Shown in pieces: positions 17,488 through 27,368 of a stretch of 64,000 nt of DNA. The DNA comes from Henriciella barbarensis (GTDB lineage: Bacteria; Pseudomonadota; Alphaproteobacteria; Caulobacterales; Hyphomonadaceae). The notes below the pieces were generated by a model, which was not told the origin of the DNA, ran no database searches, and saw only the letters and a program-made list of their open reading frames with translations. The stretch lies in the NCBI RefSeq assembly GCF_003576345.1, contig NZ_QWGB01000003.1:115389-179388 (forward strand), given 5' to 3'. Position 1 is the stretch's first letter, and each line of letters begins with the position of its first letter. The position numbers and the translations under genes were made by a program.

Positions 17488-20052
17488 CTAGAAGCGTGTT
17501 GAGGTACTGAACCTGAACGTCTCGGTCCGGTCGTACTCTTCTTTCTTGAGGATTTGAGAGAAATCGAACCGGATTGGTCCGAACGGCGAGTCCCAGCCCA
17601 CCGAAAGACCTGCCGATGCCCGAAGAGGCATGGAAGTCTGGGATTCTTCAATCGCAAACAGGTCTGGCCCGATTTGCGTAATGTTTGTTGGTTCGGTGTC
17701 GATATCGTCAAGTTCACCGACAGAACCTGCCTCAAGGAAGAGCGCGGTATCAATGCCGTATTCCTCTGGCAGGAAGTTCGGGAAGGTCAGCTCTGCGGTC
17801 GCCTGATAATAGGCTTTACCACCAAGCGCGCGGCCCTTGCGGATACGTTGCGTATTTCCGTCGGCATCCACTTCACGAACAATACGACGTGGGCCAAGGC
17901 CCGCAACGTCGAAGCCACGGAACGTACTGCCACCGCGGAAGAAGCGGTTGTTGATCCGGATGCCTTCGTCACCGCCCCAGGACCCGATATAGCCGCCTGA
18001 AAGACGAACGCTGGCGCGAACACCTTTGAAGATGCCCTGATAGGCTGCGGCTGACGACTCGGTCCGGATGTACTGAACATCGCCGCCGACACCGGCCAGA
18101 TCTTGGCTGAACGAGAAGTCGAAACCGCCTGTTGGCTGGATCGGATCGTTCCGGCGGTCCCAGTTGAACGTATAACCGATGATCGAAGAAAGTTCGGCGC
18201 GTTCATTCCGGCAGTTCGAAAAGCTACGATTATTGTAGAGCGGCGAACACGCATCAACGACGAGCGCGCTAGCAGGCAGGTCATCCGAAGCCGTTGCGGG
18301 GCGGTCGAACGCGGTGTCATCACTCGGGTCGTCCGGGGTGCCACCATCGAACGTATCCGTGATAATCAGCAGGTCACCACTCCCATCAATGACGACATTC
18401 CCGAGATTGATGTCGAGCTCATCCTGCTGCAGCCGGTAACGCAGGCCGAGGTTTGTATTCTCCGTCAGCGGGAAGCCGAGGTTCACGCCAGCACCAATTG
18501 TGTCGGAGGTAAAGCCACCGAAACCGATGTTCGAGAAGTCAGACCGCGACGAGAAGATATCGATACCTGCTGCAAGGTTGCGGTCGAGGAAGCGCGGCTC
18601 GCGGAAGCGCAGGTCCACATATTGTTGACGCTGCGATGCGGAGATACGCGCAATCGCTGTCTGGCCACGGCCACGAAGGTTGCGCTCGGAAACGCTTACA
18701 TCGAACAGGAAGGCGTCCACGGAGGAGTACCCCGCGGCGAATGAAAGCTCACCGGTTGGCTGCTCTTCAACTTTCACGTCGACAACCGTGCGATCTGACT
18801 CAGAGCCTGGATTCTCGGTAATTTCGACTTCCTTGAAGTAGCCGAGTGCCCGTACGCGGTTACGCGAACGGTCAAGCAGGACACGGTTGAAAGCGTCGCC
18901 TTCGGACACGCGAAGCTCGCGGCGCACAACCCGGTCCAGCGTCCGGGTGTTCCCCACGATGTTGATCCGCTCAATGTAGACGCGCGGGCCTTCATCGATG
19001 GCAAAGGTGACGTCGACCGTATTGGTTTCAGGGTTCGGACGCAGGTCCGGCGTGATGTCGACAAATGCGTAGCCGGCAATACCAGCAGCATAGGTCAGCG
19101 TGTCGATTGCATCCTCGATCCGGTTACCGCGGAACAGATCGCCTTCCTGAATGGAGAGCGTATTGCGCAACGCATCGCTATTGAGCTTGTCGAGTTGGGT
19201 CGACACGTTGACCGTGCCGAAATTGTACTGGACGCCCTCATCAACCGTATAGGTGATGTAGAAGTCTTCCTGGTCCGGCGTCAGGTCAGCCACGGCCGAC
19301 ACGACGCGGAAGTCGTAATAACCATTGTTCTGATAGAACTGACGCAGAAGCTCACGGTCGTATTCCAGACGGCCCGGATCATAGTTGTCGTTCGAGCTGA
19401 AGAAACGCCACCAGCGCGACTGGCGCGTCGCGATTTCACTGCGAAGACGTCGGTCGGCATATTCTTCGTTGCCGATAAAGTTGATCGAGCGGACACCCGT
19501 AACCGGGCCCTCGTTGACGACGAAGACGAGATCGACGCGGTTCTGCTCAAGCGGTTTGTACTGCGGCTCGACTGTTGCAGCGAAGCGGCCCGACTGGCGG
19601 TAAAGCTCCAGAACACGCTGGACATCGGCCTGGACACGCGCTGCGGTAAAGATACCGCGCGGGGCAACCTGGATCTCCTCGCGCATCTTGTCGTCGTCGA
19701 TGGAGCTGTTCCCCTCGAAGATGACGCGATTGATGATCGGGTTCTCGACCACGCGGACGACCAGATCGTTGCCAGACTTCTCAAACGAAGCGTCAGCAAA
19801 CAGGCCTGTCGCGAAGAGGGTCTTCAGCGAAAGGTCGATACGCTCGGCGTCAAATGGGTCGCCAGGTTCGACCAGAAGGTAAGACTGGATCGTGCGGTCC
19901 TCGATGCGCTCATTACCTTCGACCTGGATCGTACGGATCCGTTCGGCGGATTGAGGCGCCTGAGCCTTCGCAGACAGCAAGGCACCGACCGCTGTGGACG
20001 TGCCGAGCATCGCGGCAACACTAATCATGGAAGCAACGAAGACTGATCGCAT
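17488..20052 (-). CDS. bamA: Outer-membrane protein assembly factor BamA
   Basis: Protein of 854 aa: signal peptide (to about residue 32), five POTRA domains (about 35-430; first begins IRTIQVEGNERIEDRTI) and a 16-strand Omp85 barrel. The barrel contains the L6 motif RFFRGGSTFRGF, whose RGF contacts the barrel interior, and ends FRFSTSTRF with the C-terminal Phe that marks outer-membrane proteins. It inserts beta-barrel proteins into the outer membrane. rseP lies upstream and skp downstream in the same transcription direction. Confidence 0.97.
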   Translation of the reverse strand: MRSVFVASMISVAAMLGTSTAVGALLSAKAQAPQSAERIRTIQVEGNERIEDRTIQSYLLVEPGDPFDAERIDLSLKTLFATGLFADASFEKSGNDLVVRVVENPIINRVIFEGNSSIDDDKMREEIQVAPRGIFTAARVQADVQRVLELYRQSGRFAATVEPQYKPLEQNRVDLVFVVNEGPVTGVRSINFIGNEEYADRRLRSEIATRQSRWWRFFSSNDNYDPGRLEYDRELLRQFYQNNGYYDFRVVSAVADLTPDQEDFYITYTVDEGVQYNFGTVNVSTQLDKLNSDALRNTLSIQEGDLFRGNRIEDAIDTLTYAAGIAGYAFVDITPDLRPNPETNTVDVTFAIDEGPRVYIERINIVGNTRTLDRVVRRELRVSEGDAFNRVLLDRSRNRVRALGYFKEVEITENPGSESDRTVVDVKVEEQPTGELSFAAGYSSVDAFLFDVSVSERNLRGRGQTAIARISASQRQQYVDLRFREPRFLDRNLAAGIDIFSSRSDFSNIGFGGFTSDTIGAGVNLGFPLTENTNLGLRYRLQQDELDINLGNVVIDGSGDLLIITDTFDGGTPDDPSDDTAFDRPATASDDLPASALVVDACSPLYNNRSFSNCRNERAELSSIIGYTFNWDRRNDPIQPTGGFDFSFSQDLAGVGGDVQYIRTESSAAAYQGIFKGVRASVRLSGGYIGSWGGDEGIRINNRFFRGGSTFRGFDVAGLGPRRIVREVDADGNTQRIRKGRALGGKAYYQATAELTFPNFLPEEYGIDTALFLEAGSVGELDDIDTEPTNITQIGPDLFAIEESQTSMPLRASAGLSVGWDSPFGPIRFDFSQILKKEEYDRTETFRFSTSTRF

Positions 20053-20092
20053 GGCGTCTCTCTCAATTTACAACGGAATTCGGCTATCAGCC

Positions 20093-21265
20093 TCAAGCGC
20101 CGTTGAACAGCCCTGTTTCCAGTACATCGCCCCAGGTAATGAATACAAACATTCCCAGAAGCAGGAACATACCGGCCATCAAGGCCCCCTCCTGTATGCG
20201 TGCCGGCAAGGGTTTGCCCGCAAACGCTTCATAGCAATTGAATACAATGTGGCCACCGTCAAGCACAGGAAGTGGAAGTAAATTAAAGAAGCCAATTCCT
20301 ACAGACACCGCCGCGCAGATAGTCATCATGCTCCAGAACAGCGCATTGATGCGGGTCGTCAGCGGTACTTCACTATTCGCCATCGTACGATTGACGACCC
20401 GGCGGCTGATATCTCCAATCGCCACGGGCCCACTTAGCGAGCTTAGCGCTTCCTTGCCCGTGATCATGCGGCCAATCATGTCAGTGGTCTTGGCAACCGT
20501 ATCCCATGTCTGCGCACCGCCCATCGCGAGAGATTCTACCGGATTGTAGTGGATACGCTGCGCGGTATCGCGAAGCTCCTGAAGCGTGATACCAATCGTG
20601 CCGAGCGCCTGAACCTGTCCCACAGCGTTCTCACGCATCTGGCGCTGCGGCGTCACATTCAGCTCAACCTCCTCGCCATCGCGCTCGACGATGGTGCGAA
20701 GCTTCTTGTTGCTCGACATCGAAACAATTGTCTGCAACGCGCCAGCATTATCGACGGCTTCTCCGCCCATCGACACAAAGATATCACCTGCCTCGATACC
20801 AGCTTCTGCCGCCGCGCCGCCTTCAACGACACTCGTTACGCCAACGCGGGCCTGATAGGCGCCATTGAAGTAAAAAAAGACAGCAAAGATGAGCGCCGCG
20901 AGTATGAAGTTCGCCACCGGCCCGGCCGCTGCTATCGCAATGCGCGGCCAGACACCGATCTCGTGGAACGGTTTGCCGACAGGTCCCTGCTCTATCTTGC
21001 CGACATCGCCAGGTAGCTGGCTTTCGCCAACAAACTTCACAAACCCTCCGAGCGGGATCCAGTTCACACGCCACCTTGTGCCACGCTTGTCACTGCGCTC
21101 GAAGATGGGTTTCCCGAAGCCAACCGAAAAAGACTCAACACCGGCGCCGAAATAGCGTCCAGCAAAGTAATGGCCGAGCTCATGAATAACGACCACGACG
21201 CCCAGCATGAAAACGAGGCAGACAATAAAAATAGGGCCCTGGCTTAAAAATCCATCGAACATCAT
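20093..21265 (-). CDS. rseP: Site-2 intramembrane metalloprotease RseP
   Basis: About 390 aa. The zinc site HELGH lies in the first membrane segment (VVVIHELGHYFAGRYFG) and the third ligand in NLLPLPVLDGGHIVF. One PDZ domain is visible in the central region (GGAAAEAGIEAGDIFVSMGG). RseP cleaves membrane-bound anti-sigma factors and leftover signal peptides. The first ATG (21265) overlaps the dxr stop as TGATG; a second ATG follows immediately, so the start is certain to within one codon. Gene order dxr-rseP-bamA is conserved in proteobacteria. Confidence 0.96.
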   Translation of the reverse strand: MMFDGFLSQGPIFIVCLVFMLGVVVVIHELGHYFAGRYFGAGVESFSVGFGKPIFERSDKRGTRWRVNWIPLGGFVKFVGESQLPGDVGKIEQGPVGKPFHEIGVWPRIAIAAAGPVANFILAALIFAVFFYFNGAYQARVGVTSVVEGGAAAEAGIEAGDIFVSMGGEAVDNAGALQTIVSMSSNKKLRTIVERDGEEVELNVTPQRQMRENAVGQVQALGTIGITLQELRDTAQRIHYNPVESLAMGGAQTWDTVAKTTDMIGRMITGKEALSSLSGPVAIGDISRRVVNRTMANSEVPLTTRINALFWSMMTICAAVSVGIGFFNLLPLPVLDGGHIVFNCYEAFAGKPLPARIQEGALMAGMFLLLGMFVFITWGDVLETGLFNGA

Positions 21266-22464
21266 CAATCCTTCGCGCCGGCCATGCTTGCTGAAACCAG
21301 CTCACGCGCAAGCTTCCGCGCTTCCCTGTCTATATCGCTGATTCCCTCAAGACTTAGACAGTCGCCGCTGTGAGTGAAACTATGGCTTAGCTTCGAAACA
21401 GCCTCCTCATTCACTCGGTTAATATCGGTGAACTTGCAACGCCCGCTGAGGAATGCGTCTACGGCCTCCTCATTGGAGGCGTTCAGGACGATCACAGCAG
21501 CGTCTGATTCGTTGAGAGCGGCACGTGCGAGTCTGATTGAGGGGAAGCGCTGATCATCAACATGCTCGAACTCCAGGCGAGAAACGGCCGCGAGATCCAG
21601 CCGCTCGACAGCGGTCGGAACGCGGCCATGTGGCCATGAAAGAGCGTGGGCAATCGGCGTCTGCATATCTGGTGAGCCGAGCTGTGCAAGGAACGAGCCA
21701 TCGACATAGCTGACCAGCGAGTGGATGATCGACTGCGGGTGTACCAGCACATCGATACGCGACTCGGGCACATCGAACAGGTAACTCGCCTCGATCAGCT
21801 CGAGTGCCTTGTTCATGAAACTTGCGCTATCGACGGATATCTTGCGTCCCATCGACCAGCGGGGATGCGCGCACGCCTCTTCCGGTGTCACTTTCGCAAG
21901 TTTCTCAAGCGGGGTCCGCAGGAATGGTCCACCAGACGCCGTCAGAATGAGGCGGTCCACATCTTCGGCCCGCTCCATCACCTGGAACATGGCGTTGTGC
22001 TCGGAATCGGTCGGCACGATCCGCGCGCCCGTCTTCGCAGCGACCTGTTTCAGAAGCGGGCCGGCACAGACCATGCTTTCCTTGTTGGCCAAGGCGATAT
22101 CGTTGCCCGCCTCCAGCGCCGCGTGGGTCGAAGCGAGGCCTGCGATACCGACGATTGAGGCGACAACACGATCAACTGGAACCCGCGCCACCTCTTCAAT
22201 AGCAGAAGCACCCGCCCGAGCCTCGATTCCGGTCCCCGCCAGTCGGGATTTCAGCGCCCCATGAAAGCGCGCTTCGCCAATAACAGCAGTGCGCGCACCA
22301 AACTCGATCGCCTGCGAGGCCAGAAGCTCGACATTTGTATGCGCTGTCAGCGCCTCGATTTCGAAGGCTGGTTCAGACGCAACGGCGTTCGCATGCGAAA
22401 CGACCGACAGGGACGACTGCCCTATCGATCCGGTTGAGCCAAGAATGCTGAGCCGGCGTGCCAT
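21265..22464 (-). CDS. dxr: 1-deoxy-D-xylulose-5-phosphate reductoisomerase
   Basis: Protein of 399 aa making MEP, the committed step of non-mevalonate isoprenoid synthesis. Motifs: LGSTGSIGQSSL (NADPH), IVPTDSEHNAMFQ (metal ligands Asp and Glu), HPRWSMGRKISVDSASFMNK (substrate loop) and NASNEEAVDAFL. The loop reads VDSASFMNK where VDSATMMNK is usual. It lies directly upstream of rseP and one base from cdsA, so isoprenoid and phospholipid precursor genes are co-transcribed. Confidence 0.97.
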   Translation of the reverse strand: MARRLSILGSTGSIGQSSLSVVSHANAVASEPAFEIEALTAHTNVELLASQAIEFGARTAVIGEARFHGALKSRLAGTGIEARAGASAIEEVARVPVDRVVASIVGIAGLASTHAALEAGNDIALANKESMVCAGPLLKQVAAKTGARIVPTDSEHNAMFQVMERAEDVDRLILTASGGPFLRTPLEKLAKVTPEEACAHPRWSMGRKISVDSASFMNKALELIEASYLFDVPESRIDVLVHPQSIIHSLVSYVDGSFLAQLGSPDMQTPIAHALSWPHGRVPTAVERLDLAAVSRLEFEHVDDQRFPSIRLARAALNESDAAVIVLNASNEEAVDAFLSGRCKFTDINRVNEEAVSKLSHSFTHSGDCLSLEGISDIDREARKLARELVSASMAGAKD

Positions 22465-23291
22465 TAACTGGCCTGTAGTCCAAGCAATCCGTGAAGGGGC
22501 GCGACGAGCGCCAACGTGGACGCGCAGAACACAGCCGCCATACCCAGACCGTCAACCCGGTCCATGACGCCACCATGCCCCGGCAGGAAGCCGCTCGTAT
22601 CTTTCACGCCATAGCGGCGTTTGAGCGACGACTCAAACAGGTCGCCCCACTGGGCAACAATTGAAATCGCAAAGCCAGCAAACAGCCAGGAAATTCGGGA
22701 AGCGTCGAGCAATCCTGCTGCGATAAGACCACAGAGGCCGCTACAGACCATAGCGCCAATCGCCCCACTCCAGGTCTTGGAAGGCGAGTCCTTGGGCGCG
22801 AGTGGCGGCCCTCCGAAGCCACGCCCAGCAAAATAAGCGCCTGTGTCCGACGCCCACACCGTCCCCATAAGGATGAGCGCGGCCGCCTGGCCGAACCAGG
22901 TCCCCTCACGCAGGAAGAACAGCCCGAGCGGCAGCCCGGCGCTATAGAACACACCGAAGGCAGCCACAGCGCGATCGTTTACGCGTGACGGATGAATAAG
23001 AAATATCAGTCCGGCAGAGATGAGCAGCGCGATGAATGAGACACTCCAGTCACCAAAATAGGCCGCGAACACGCAAATCGCTGCAAGCACAGTCGTTGCG
23101 GGCATGATCGGCGAAGCCGTCATCCGCGCCCATTCATAGCCCATCACGGCAGCGAAAATCGCGCAGGCAATCGCCAGGACCAACCCGCCCGTGGCGACAA
23201 CGAACAATGCGAACGGGATGAGCACGAGAGCAGACACCAGTCTGAGGGCCAGCTCTTTCGACTTGTGACTACCAGGCCTCGACGCAACCAT
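22464..23291 (-). CDS. cdsA: Phosphatidate cytidylyltransferase
   Basis: Protein of 275 aa with about eight hydrophobic segments, making CDP-diacylglycerol from phosphatidate and CTP in the inner membrane. The C-terminal segment SLKRRYGVKDTSGFLPGHGG, followed by VMDRVDG, fits the CdsA signature S-x-x-K-R-x4-K-D-x-x-x-x-x-P-G-H-G-G-x-x-D-R. Adjacent to uppS upstream and dxr downstream with no free space. Confidence 0.97.
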   Translation of the reverse strand: MVASRPGSHKSKELALRLVSALVLIPFALFVVATGGLVLAIACAIFAAVMGYEWARMTASPIMPATTVLAAICVFAAYFGDWSVSFIALLISAGLIFLIHPSRVNDRAVAAFGVFYSAGLPLGLFFLREGTWFGQAAALILMGTVWASDTGAYFAGRGFGGPPLAPKDSPSKTWSGAIGAMVCSGLCGLIAAGLLDASRISWLFAGFAISIVAQWGDLFESSLKRRYGVKDTSGFLPGHGGVMDRVDGLGMAAVFCASTLALVAPLHGLLGLQAS

Positions 23292-24053
23292 TCAGCCCGC
23301 CTCCTTGCCCAGACCGCCAAAACGGCGCTCGCGCGCGCCGAATTTCTCAAGCGCTTCTCTTAACTGCGGTTCACCGAATTCGGGCCAGAGAACATCCATA
23401 AAAACGAGTTCTGCATAGGCGCCCTGCCAGGTGAGAAAGTTGCTTAGGCGGTGCTCCTGCCCAGTCCGGATAATCATGTCCGGATCAGGAAACGGGTGCG
23501 TATCAAGATGCCGCGAAATCGCTTCCTCGGTAAAATCTTCGATAGCCATCTCACCCGTGGCAACCTTCTCGGCCACCTGCTTTGCCGCCCGGGCTATTTC
23601 CTCGCGGCCACCGTAATTGAACGCGATGCCCAGATTGAAGCGCGAATTGCCGGCGGTTTCCTCAACGGCCATGTCGAGCAGTGAACAGACATCTTCCGGG
23701 AGACCCGCACGCGTACCGAATACGCTGATTTTCACGTTCTCGCTTTTAAGCCGCTTCAGGTCTTTCTTGATGAAATGCCGGAGCAGCGCGAATAGAGCCG
23801 TCACTTCGGCCATCGGCCGCCGCCAGTTTTCCGTCGAGAAGGAATAGACCGTTAGGTAGGACAGACCGAGCTTCTGGGCCGCCCTGACTGTTTCGCGCAG
23901 GGCATCAACGCCGCGTTCATGTCCCATAGAACGCGGCAGGCCGTTCCGGGTCGCCCAGCGGCCATTCCCGTCCATGATGATTCCGACATGGGCTGGCAGG
24001 CTGGACGGGTCGGCATATTCGGGGATCCCGTTAGAAGCCGGCTGCGCAATCAA
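23292..24053 (-). CDS. uppS: Undecaprenyl diphosphate synthase (cis-prenyltransferase)
   Basis: Protein of 253 aa that extends farnesyl diphosphate to the C55 carrier for peptidoglycan and LPS. Conserved region I is [18 protein letters not shown] (catalytic Asp), followed by the MGHERG block; region V is [19 protein letters not shown]. Region V normally reads RTSGE; here Ser-Gly is replaced by Gly-Gln while Arg, Glu and RLSNF are kept. The start is TTG at 24053, overlapping the frr stop as TTGA, so it is probably translated by coupling to frr. Confidence 0.95.
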   Translation of the reverse strand: MIAQPASNGIPEYADPSSLPAHVGIIMDGNGRWATRNGLPRSMGHERGVDALRETVRAAQKLGLSYLTVYSFSTENWRRPMAEVTALFALLRHFIKKDLKRLKSENVKISVFGTRAGLPEDVCSLLDMAVEETAGNSRFNLGIAFNYGGREEIARAAKQVAEKVATGEMAIEDFTEEAISRHLDTHPFPDPDMIIRTGQEHRLSNFLTWQGAYAELVFMDVLWPEFGEPQLREALEKFGARERRFGGLGKEAG

Positions 24054-24604
24054 ACCTGCATGATCTCCGCTTCTTTTGCCTTCACGATCTCGTCGATGCG
24101 GGCGATATAGGTGTCGGTCATCTTCTGGACATCATCGGACAGGCCGTGCGCCTCGTCCTTGCTGATCTCATTGTCTTTCTCGGCCTTCTTGAGCTGGTCC
24201 ATACCGTCGCGGCGCACATTGCGCACAGCTACGCGGGCCTGCTCGGCATACTTGCCTGCAATTTTGGAAAGCTCGGCGCGGCGCTCTTCATTGAGTACCG
24301 GGATCGGGATGCGAAGGGTCGTGCCGTCCGTCACCGGGTTGAGACCCAGGCCAGATTCGCGGATCGCCTTGTCTGCGGCACCTACAACGGATTTGTCCCA
24401 GATGTTCACCGCAAGCGTACGCGCATCGAGCACCGAAACCGACCCGACCTGGTTAAGAGGAACAGTCGAACCATAGGCTGGCACGTTCACCGTATCGAGC
24501 AGGTTCGGCGATGCGCGGCCTGTCCGCAGGCCAGCAAGATCGGATTGAAGCGAAGCGACAGCGCCTTCCATCCGGCGCTCTAGATCTTTTTTGTTTATAC
24601 TCAT
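24050..24604 (-). CDS. frr: Ribosome recycling factor
   Basis: Protein of 184 aa that with EF-G splits the post-termination ribosome. Normal family length (~185). Recognisable blocks: [53 protein letters not shown] and the C-terminal helix [15 protein letters not shown]. Starts with ATG 18 bp after pyrH; the order tsf-pyrH-frr-uppS-cdsA is the standard proteobacterial one. Confidence 0.97.
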   Translation of the reverse strand: MSINKKDLERRMEGAVASLQSDLAGLRTGRASPNLLDTVNVPAYGSTVPLNQVGSVSVLDARTLAVNIWDKSVVGAADKAIRESGLGLNPVTDGTTLRIPIPVLNEERRAELSKIAGKYAEQARVAVRNVRRDGMDQLKKAEKDNEISKDEAHGLSDDVQKMTDTYIARIDEIVKAKEAEIMQV

Positions 24605-24622
24605 GGCACTTGTTCTCGCACA

Positions 24623-25360
24623 TTAAGAGATGAGCGTCGATGTTCCGACACCACGCAGAACGTCAAGCAACGCGCCCTTCTTGTGGAGTGAAAACACGAC
24701 GATTGGAATGCTTGTATCGCGCATCAGGCTGACTGCGGAAGCATCCATAACGCGAAGGTCGCGCGCGAGGACTTCCTGATAGCCGAGTGTCTCATAGCGC
24801 TCGGCGTCAGCATGCGTCTTTGGATCAGCTGAATAGACACCATCAACCTGCGTGCCCTTGAACATGGCTTCGCAGTTCATCTCAGCCGCACGAAGAGCCG
24901 CGCCGGTATCCGTGGTGAAATACGGATTGCCTGTCCCGGCCGCAAAAATCACGACACGGCCTTTTTCCATATGGCGGATCGCGCGACGGCGGATGTAGGG
25001 CTCGCACACGGTATCCATGGGAATTGCAGACTGAACCCGGACTGGCGTGCCGATCTGTTCCAGCGCACTCTGCATGGCGAGCGCGTTCATCACGGTTGCG
25101 AGCATGCCCATCGAATCAGCCTGGGAACGGTCCATGCCGTTGGTTGCACCGGCAAGACCGCGGAAAATATTCCCGCCGCCGATGACCAGGCATAGTTCGA
25201 CATTCGTCTGGCGGATCGCACCAGCGATTTCTTCGGCAAACTGTAGACAGGTCGGCATATGGATGCCGAATTCCGATGGCCCCATCAGGGCCTCTCCCGA
25301 TAGCTTCAGGAGAACGCGCTTATAAACGAGCTCGCTACTATGGTCGGTCTCTGTTGTCAT
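24623..25360 (-). CDS. pyrH: UMP kinase
   Basis: Protein of 245 aa of the amino-acid-kinase fold that phosphorylates UMP with ATP; hexameric and allosterically regulated in bacteria. Motifs: [23 protein letters not shown] (phosphate-binding Gly-rich loop), [36 protein letters not shown] and [14 protein letters not shown]. Separated from tsf by an 89-bp gap that contains a strong hairpin, so its level may be set partly by read-through. Confidence 0.97.
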   Translation of the reverse strand: MTTETDHSSELVYKRVLLKLSGEALMGPSEFGIHMPTCLQFAEEIAGAIRQTNVELCLVIGGGNIFRGLAGATNGMDRSQADSMGMLATVMNALAMQSALEQIGTPVRVQSAIPMDTVCEPYIRRRAIRHMEKGRVVIFAAGTGNPYFTTDTGAALRAAEMNCEAMFKGTQVDGVYSADPKTHADAERYETLGYQEVLARDLRVMDASAVSLMRDTSIPIVVFSLHKKGALLDVLRGVGTSTLIS

Positions 25361-25395
25361 GACTGTCTCCCAAGGCCGCTTAGCTCGTAAAGGAT

Positions 25396-25424
25396 TCCCG
25401 GCTGCCTGTCATGAGCAGCCGGGA
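25396..25424 (-). terminator. Strong hairpin in the tsf-pyrH spacer
   Basis: TCCCGGCTGC (25396-25405) and GCAGCCGGGA (25415-25424) form a perfect 10-bp GC-rich stem with a 9-nt loop. On the transcribed minus strand it lies 26 bp after the tsf stop and is followed by a poor T tract (AATCCTTTACG), so partial termination, RNA processing or 3'-end protection are all possible. Confidence 0.6.
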
Positions 25425-25449
25425 GACTTTAAGATGAGTTTTGCAGGCT

Positions 25450-26364
25450 TTAGGAGCCGGAAGTCATTGAAGCGACTTCAGCAGCGAAATCGTCTTCTTC
25501 CTTCTCCACGCCCTCACCCAGACCGAAGCGGGCGAAGCCCTTAAGCGTTGCGCCCTGCTCTTCCAGGAACGCACCGACCGTCTGGTCTGGATTCATGACG
25601 AATGGCTGCTCGACAAGGACAACTTCCTTGTAGAACTTGTTGAGGCGGCCCTCGATCATCTTTTCGATGACATTGTCAGGCTTGCCGCTTTCGCGGGCCT
25701 GATCCGTGAGGATCTGGCGTTCACGCTCGACCAGCTCAGGATCGAGGTCTGCCGTCGTCGCAGATGCCGGGTTCGTCGCAGCAACGTGCATCGCAACCTT
25801 GCGGGCGGCGTCCGACAGCTTTGCCTTGTCGCTGCCTTCAACAGCAACCAGAACGCCGATCTTGCCCATGTTCTCAGCTTCCGGGCTGTGAACATAGGCC
25901 GCGACCTGGCCGCCTTCAGCAGTCATTTTCGCAACGCGGCGAAGCGCCATGTTCTCACCGATTGTCGCCACGAGGCCGGTGATCATGTCGTTGACTGTAC
26001 CGTCGCCCTGAGGCGCTGGTGCGTTCTGGACCGCCTCAAGCGAACCGTCGGTTTCGAGAGCGGTCTTGGCGATGCCTGCGAGCGCGGACTGGAACTTCTC
26101 GTTGCGAGCAACGAAGTCGGTTTCCGCGTTCAGCTCGACCAGCGTACCGGACGTGCCATCGGAAGACAGTAGCGCAGCAACGAGACCGTCAGCCGCAGCG
26201 CGGCCGGCTTTCTTGGCGGCCTTCGAGAGACCTTTTGCACGCAGCCAGTCAACGGCGGCTTCCGTGTCACCATCATTTTCGACGAGCGCTTTTTTTGCGT
26301 CCATCATGCCCGCACCAGTGCGGTCACGCAGGTCCTTGACCAGAGCGGCGGTGATCTGTGCCAT
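25450..26364 (-). CDS. tsf: Elongation factor Ts
   Basis: Protein of 304 aa, nucleotide-exchange factor for EF-Tu. ATG at 26364, behind GGAAGGATC, gives [20 protein letters not shown] followed by [13 protein letters not shown], the conserved N-terminal EF-Tu contact. [10 protein letters not shown] (core subdomain) and [15 protein letters not shown] are also present. The frame is open far upstream into rpsB, but that part is antigenic noise in the rpsB tail. It follows rpsB by 31 bp without a hairpin, so the two are co-transcribed. Confidence 0.97.
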   Translation of the reverse strand: MAQITAALVKDLRDRTGAGMMDAKKALVENDGDTEAAVDWLRAKGLSKAAKKAGRAAADGLVAALLSSDGTSGTLVELNAETDFVARNEKFQSALAGIAKTALETDGSLEAVQNAPAPQGDGTVNDMITGLVATIGENMALRRVAKMTAEGGQVAAYVHSPEAENMGKIGVLVAVEGSDKAKLSDAARKVAMHVAATNPASATTADLDPELVERERQILTDQARESGKPDNVIEKMIEGRLNKFYKEVVLVEQPFVMNPDQTVGAFLEEQGATLKGFARFGLGEGVEKEEDDFAAEVASMTSGS

Positions 26365-26395
26365 CTCTAAGATCCTTCCAGATTGAGTGTTGGGT

Positions 26396-27229
26396 TTAGC
26401 TTTCGGCCTTGGCTTCTTCGCTTGCGCCGGCGTCTGCCTCAGAAGCTTCGCCAGCGGCAGCATCAGCAGCGGCAACATCGCCTTCGGCCATCGCATCAAT
26501 GTCTTCGGACTCGCCGAGGTCGATGCCGAGGCCGGCTGAAGATTCAGCGAGGCCATCGAGAACAGCATCGGCAATCAGGTTGCAGTACAGCGAGATCGAA
26601 CGGGCGGCGTCGTCATTGCCCGGGAACGGGAAGTCGACATCGTCCGGGTCGCAATTGGTGTCGATCACGGCAATGACCGGAATACCAAGCTTCTTGGCTT
26701 CCTTGATCGCGATCTGCTCCTTGTTCGTGTCGATGACGAACATGAGGCTCGGCAGGCCGCCCATATTGGAGATACCGCCAAGGGCGCGCTCCAGCTTGTC
26801 ACGCTCACGCTCGACGACGAGGAGCTCTTTCTTGGTGAGGCCGGATGCGTCACGGTCCGAAAGCACTTCGTCAAGTTCGCGAAGACGCTTGATCGATTTG
26901 GAAACCGTAGTCCAGTTGGTCAGCGTACCGCCAAGCCAGCGATGGTTCATGAAGTATTGTGCAGAACGCTCTGCTGCTTCTGCGATCGGCTGCGCGGCCT
27001 GGCGCTTGGTGCCAACAAAAAGAACGCGGCCGCCTTTTGCAACGGTATCGCGAACCTGGACCAGCGCCTGGTGAAGAAGCGGCACGGTCTTGGACAGGTC
27101 CATAATGTGAATACCCGCGCGATCGCCATAGATGAAAGGCTTCATCTTTGGGTTCCAGCGGTGGGTTTGGTGACCGAAGTGAACACCTGCTTCGAGCAGC
27201 TGACGCATCGTGAATTCAGGCAGAGCCAT
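26396..27229 (-). CDS. rpsB: 30S ribosomal protein S2, acidic C-terminal tail
   Basis: Protein of 277 aa. Typical S2 blocks: [59 protein letters not shown] and [26 protein letters not shown]. The core ends about residue 225; the last ~50 residues are almost entirely Ala, Glu, Asp, Gly and Ser. S2 binds S1 on the small subunit and represses its own operon in E. coli; no such element can be shown here. A likely promoter lies about 100 bp upstream. Confidence 0.97.
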   Translation of the reverse strand: MALPEFTMRQLLEAGVHFGHQTHRWNPKMKPFIYGDRAGIHIMDLSKTVPLLHQALVQVRDTVAKGGRVLFVGTKRQAAQPIAEAAERSAQYFMNHRWLGGTLTNWTTVSKSIKRLRELDEVLSDRDASGLTKKELLVVERERDKLERALGGISNMGGLPSLMFVIDTNKEQIAIKEAKKLGIPVIAVIDTNCDPDDVDFPFPGNDDAARSISLYCNLIADAVLDGLAESSAGLGIDLGESEDIDAMAEGDVAAADAAAGEASEADAGASEEAKAES

Positions 27230-27330
27230 GATATATTTTCCTCTTCCGGTTGACCGGCACGGACACTATCGGGCTCAAACCGCTGAGCTCGACACCGGAT
27301 GATCCGCGCATCGGGGGTTTAGAGCGCTGC

Positions 27331-27358
27331 CATATACGTAAAACAGCCCTGATTGCAA
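27331..27358 (-). promoter_or_regulatory. Candidate sigma-70 promoter for rpsB-tsf
   Basis: On the minus strand, TTGCAA (27358-27353) and TATATG (27336-27331) are 16 nt apart, near the housekeeping consensus TTGACA-N17-TATAAT, and lie about 100 bp before the rpsB ATG just after the dnaE stop. This is the only free stretch between dnaE and rpsB. No transcript evidence is available. Confidence 0.45.
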
Positions 27359-27368
27359 CCAGGCTTTG

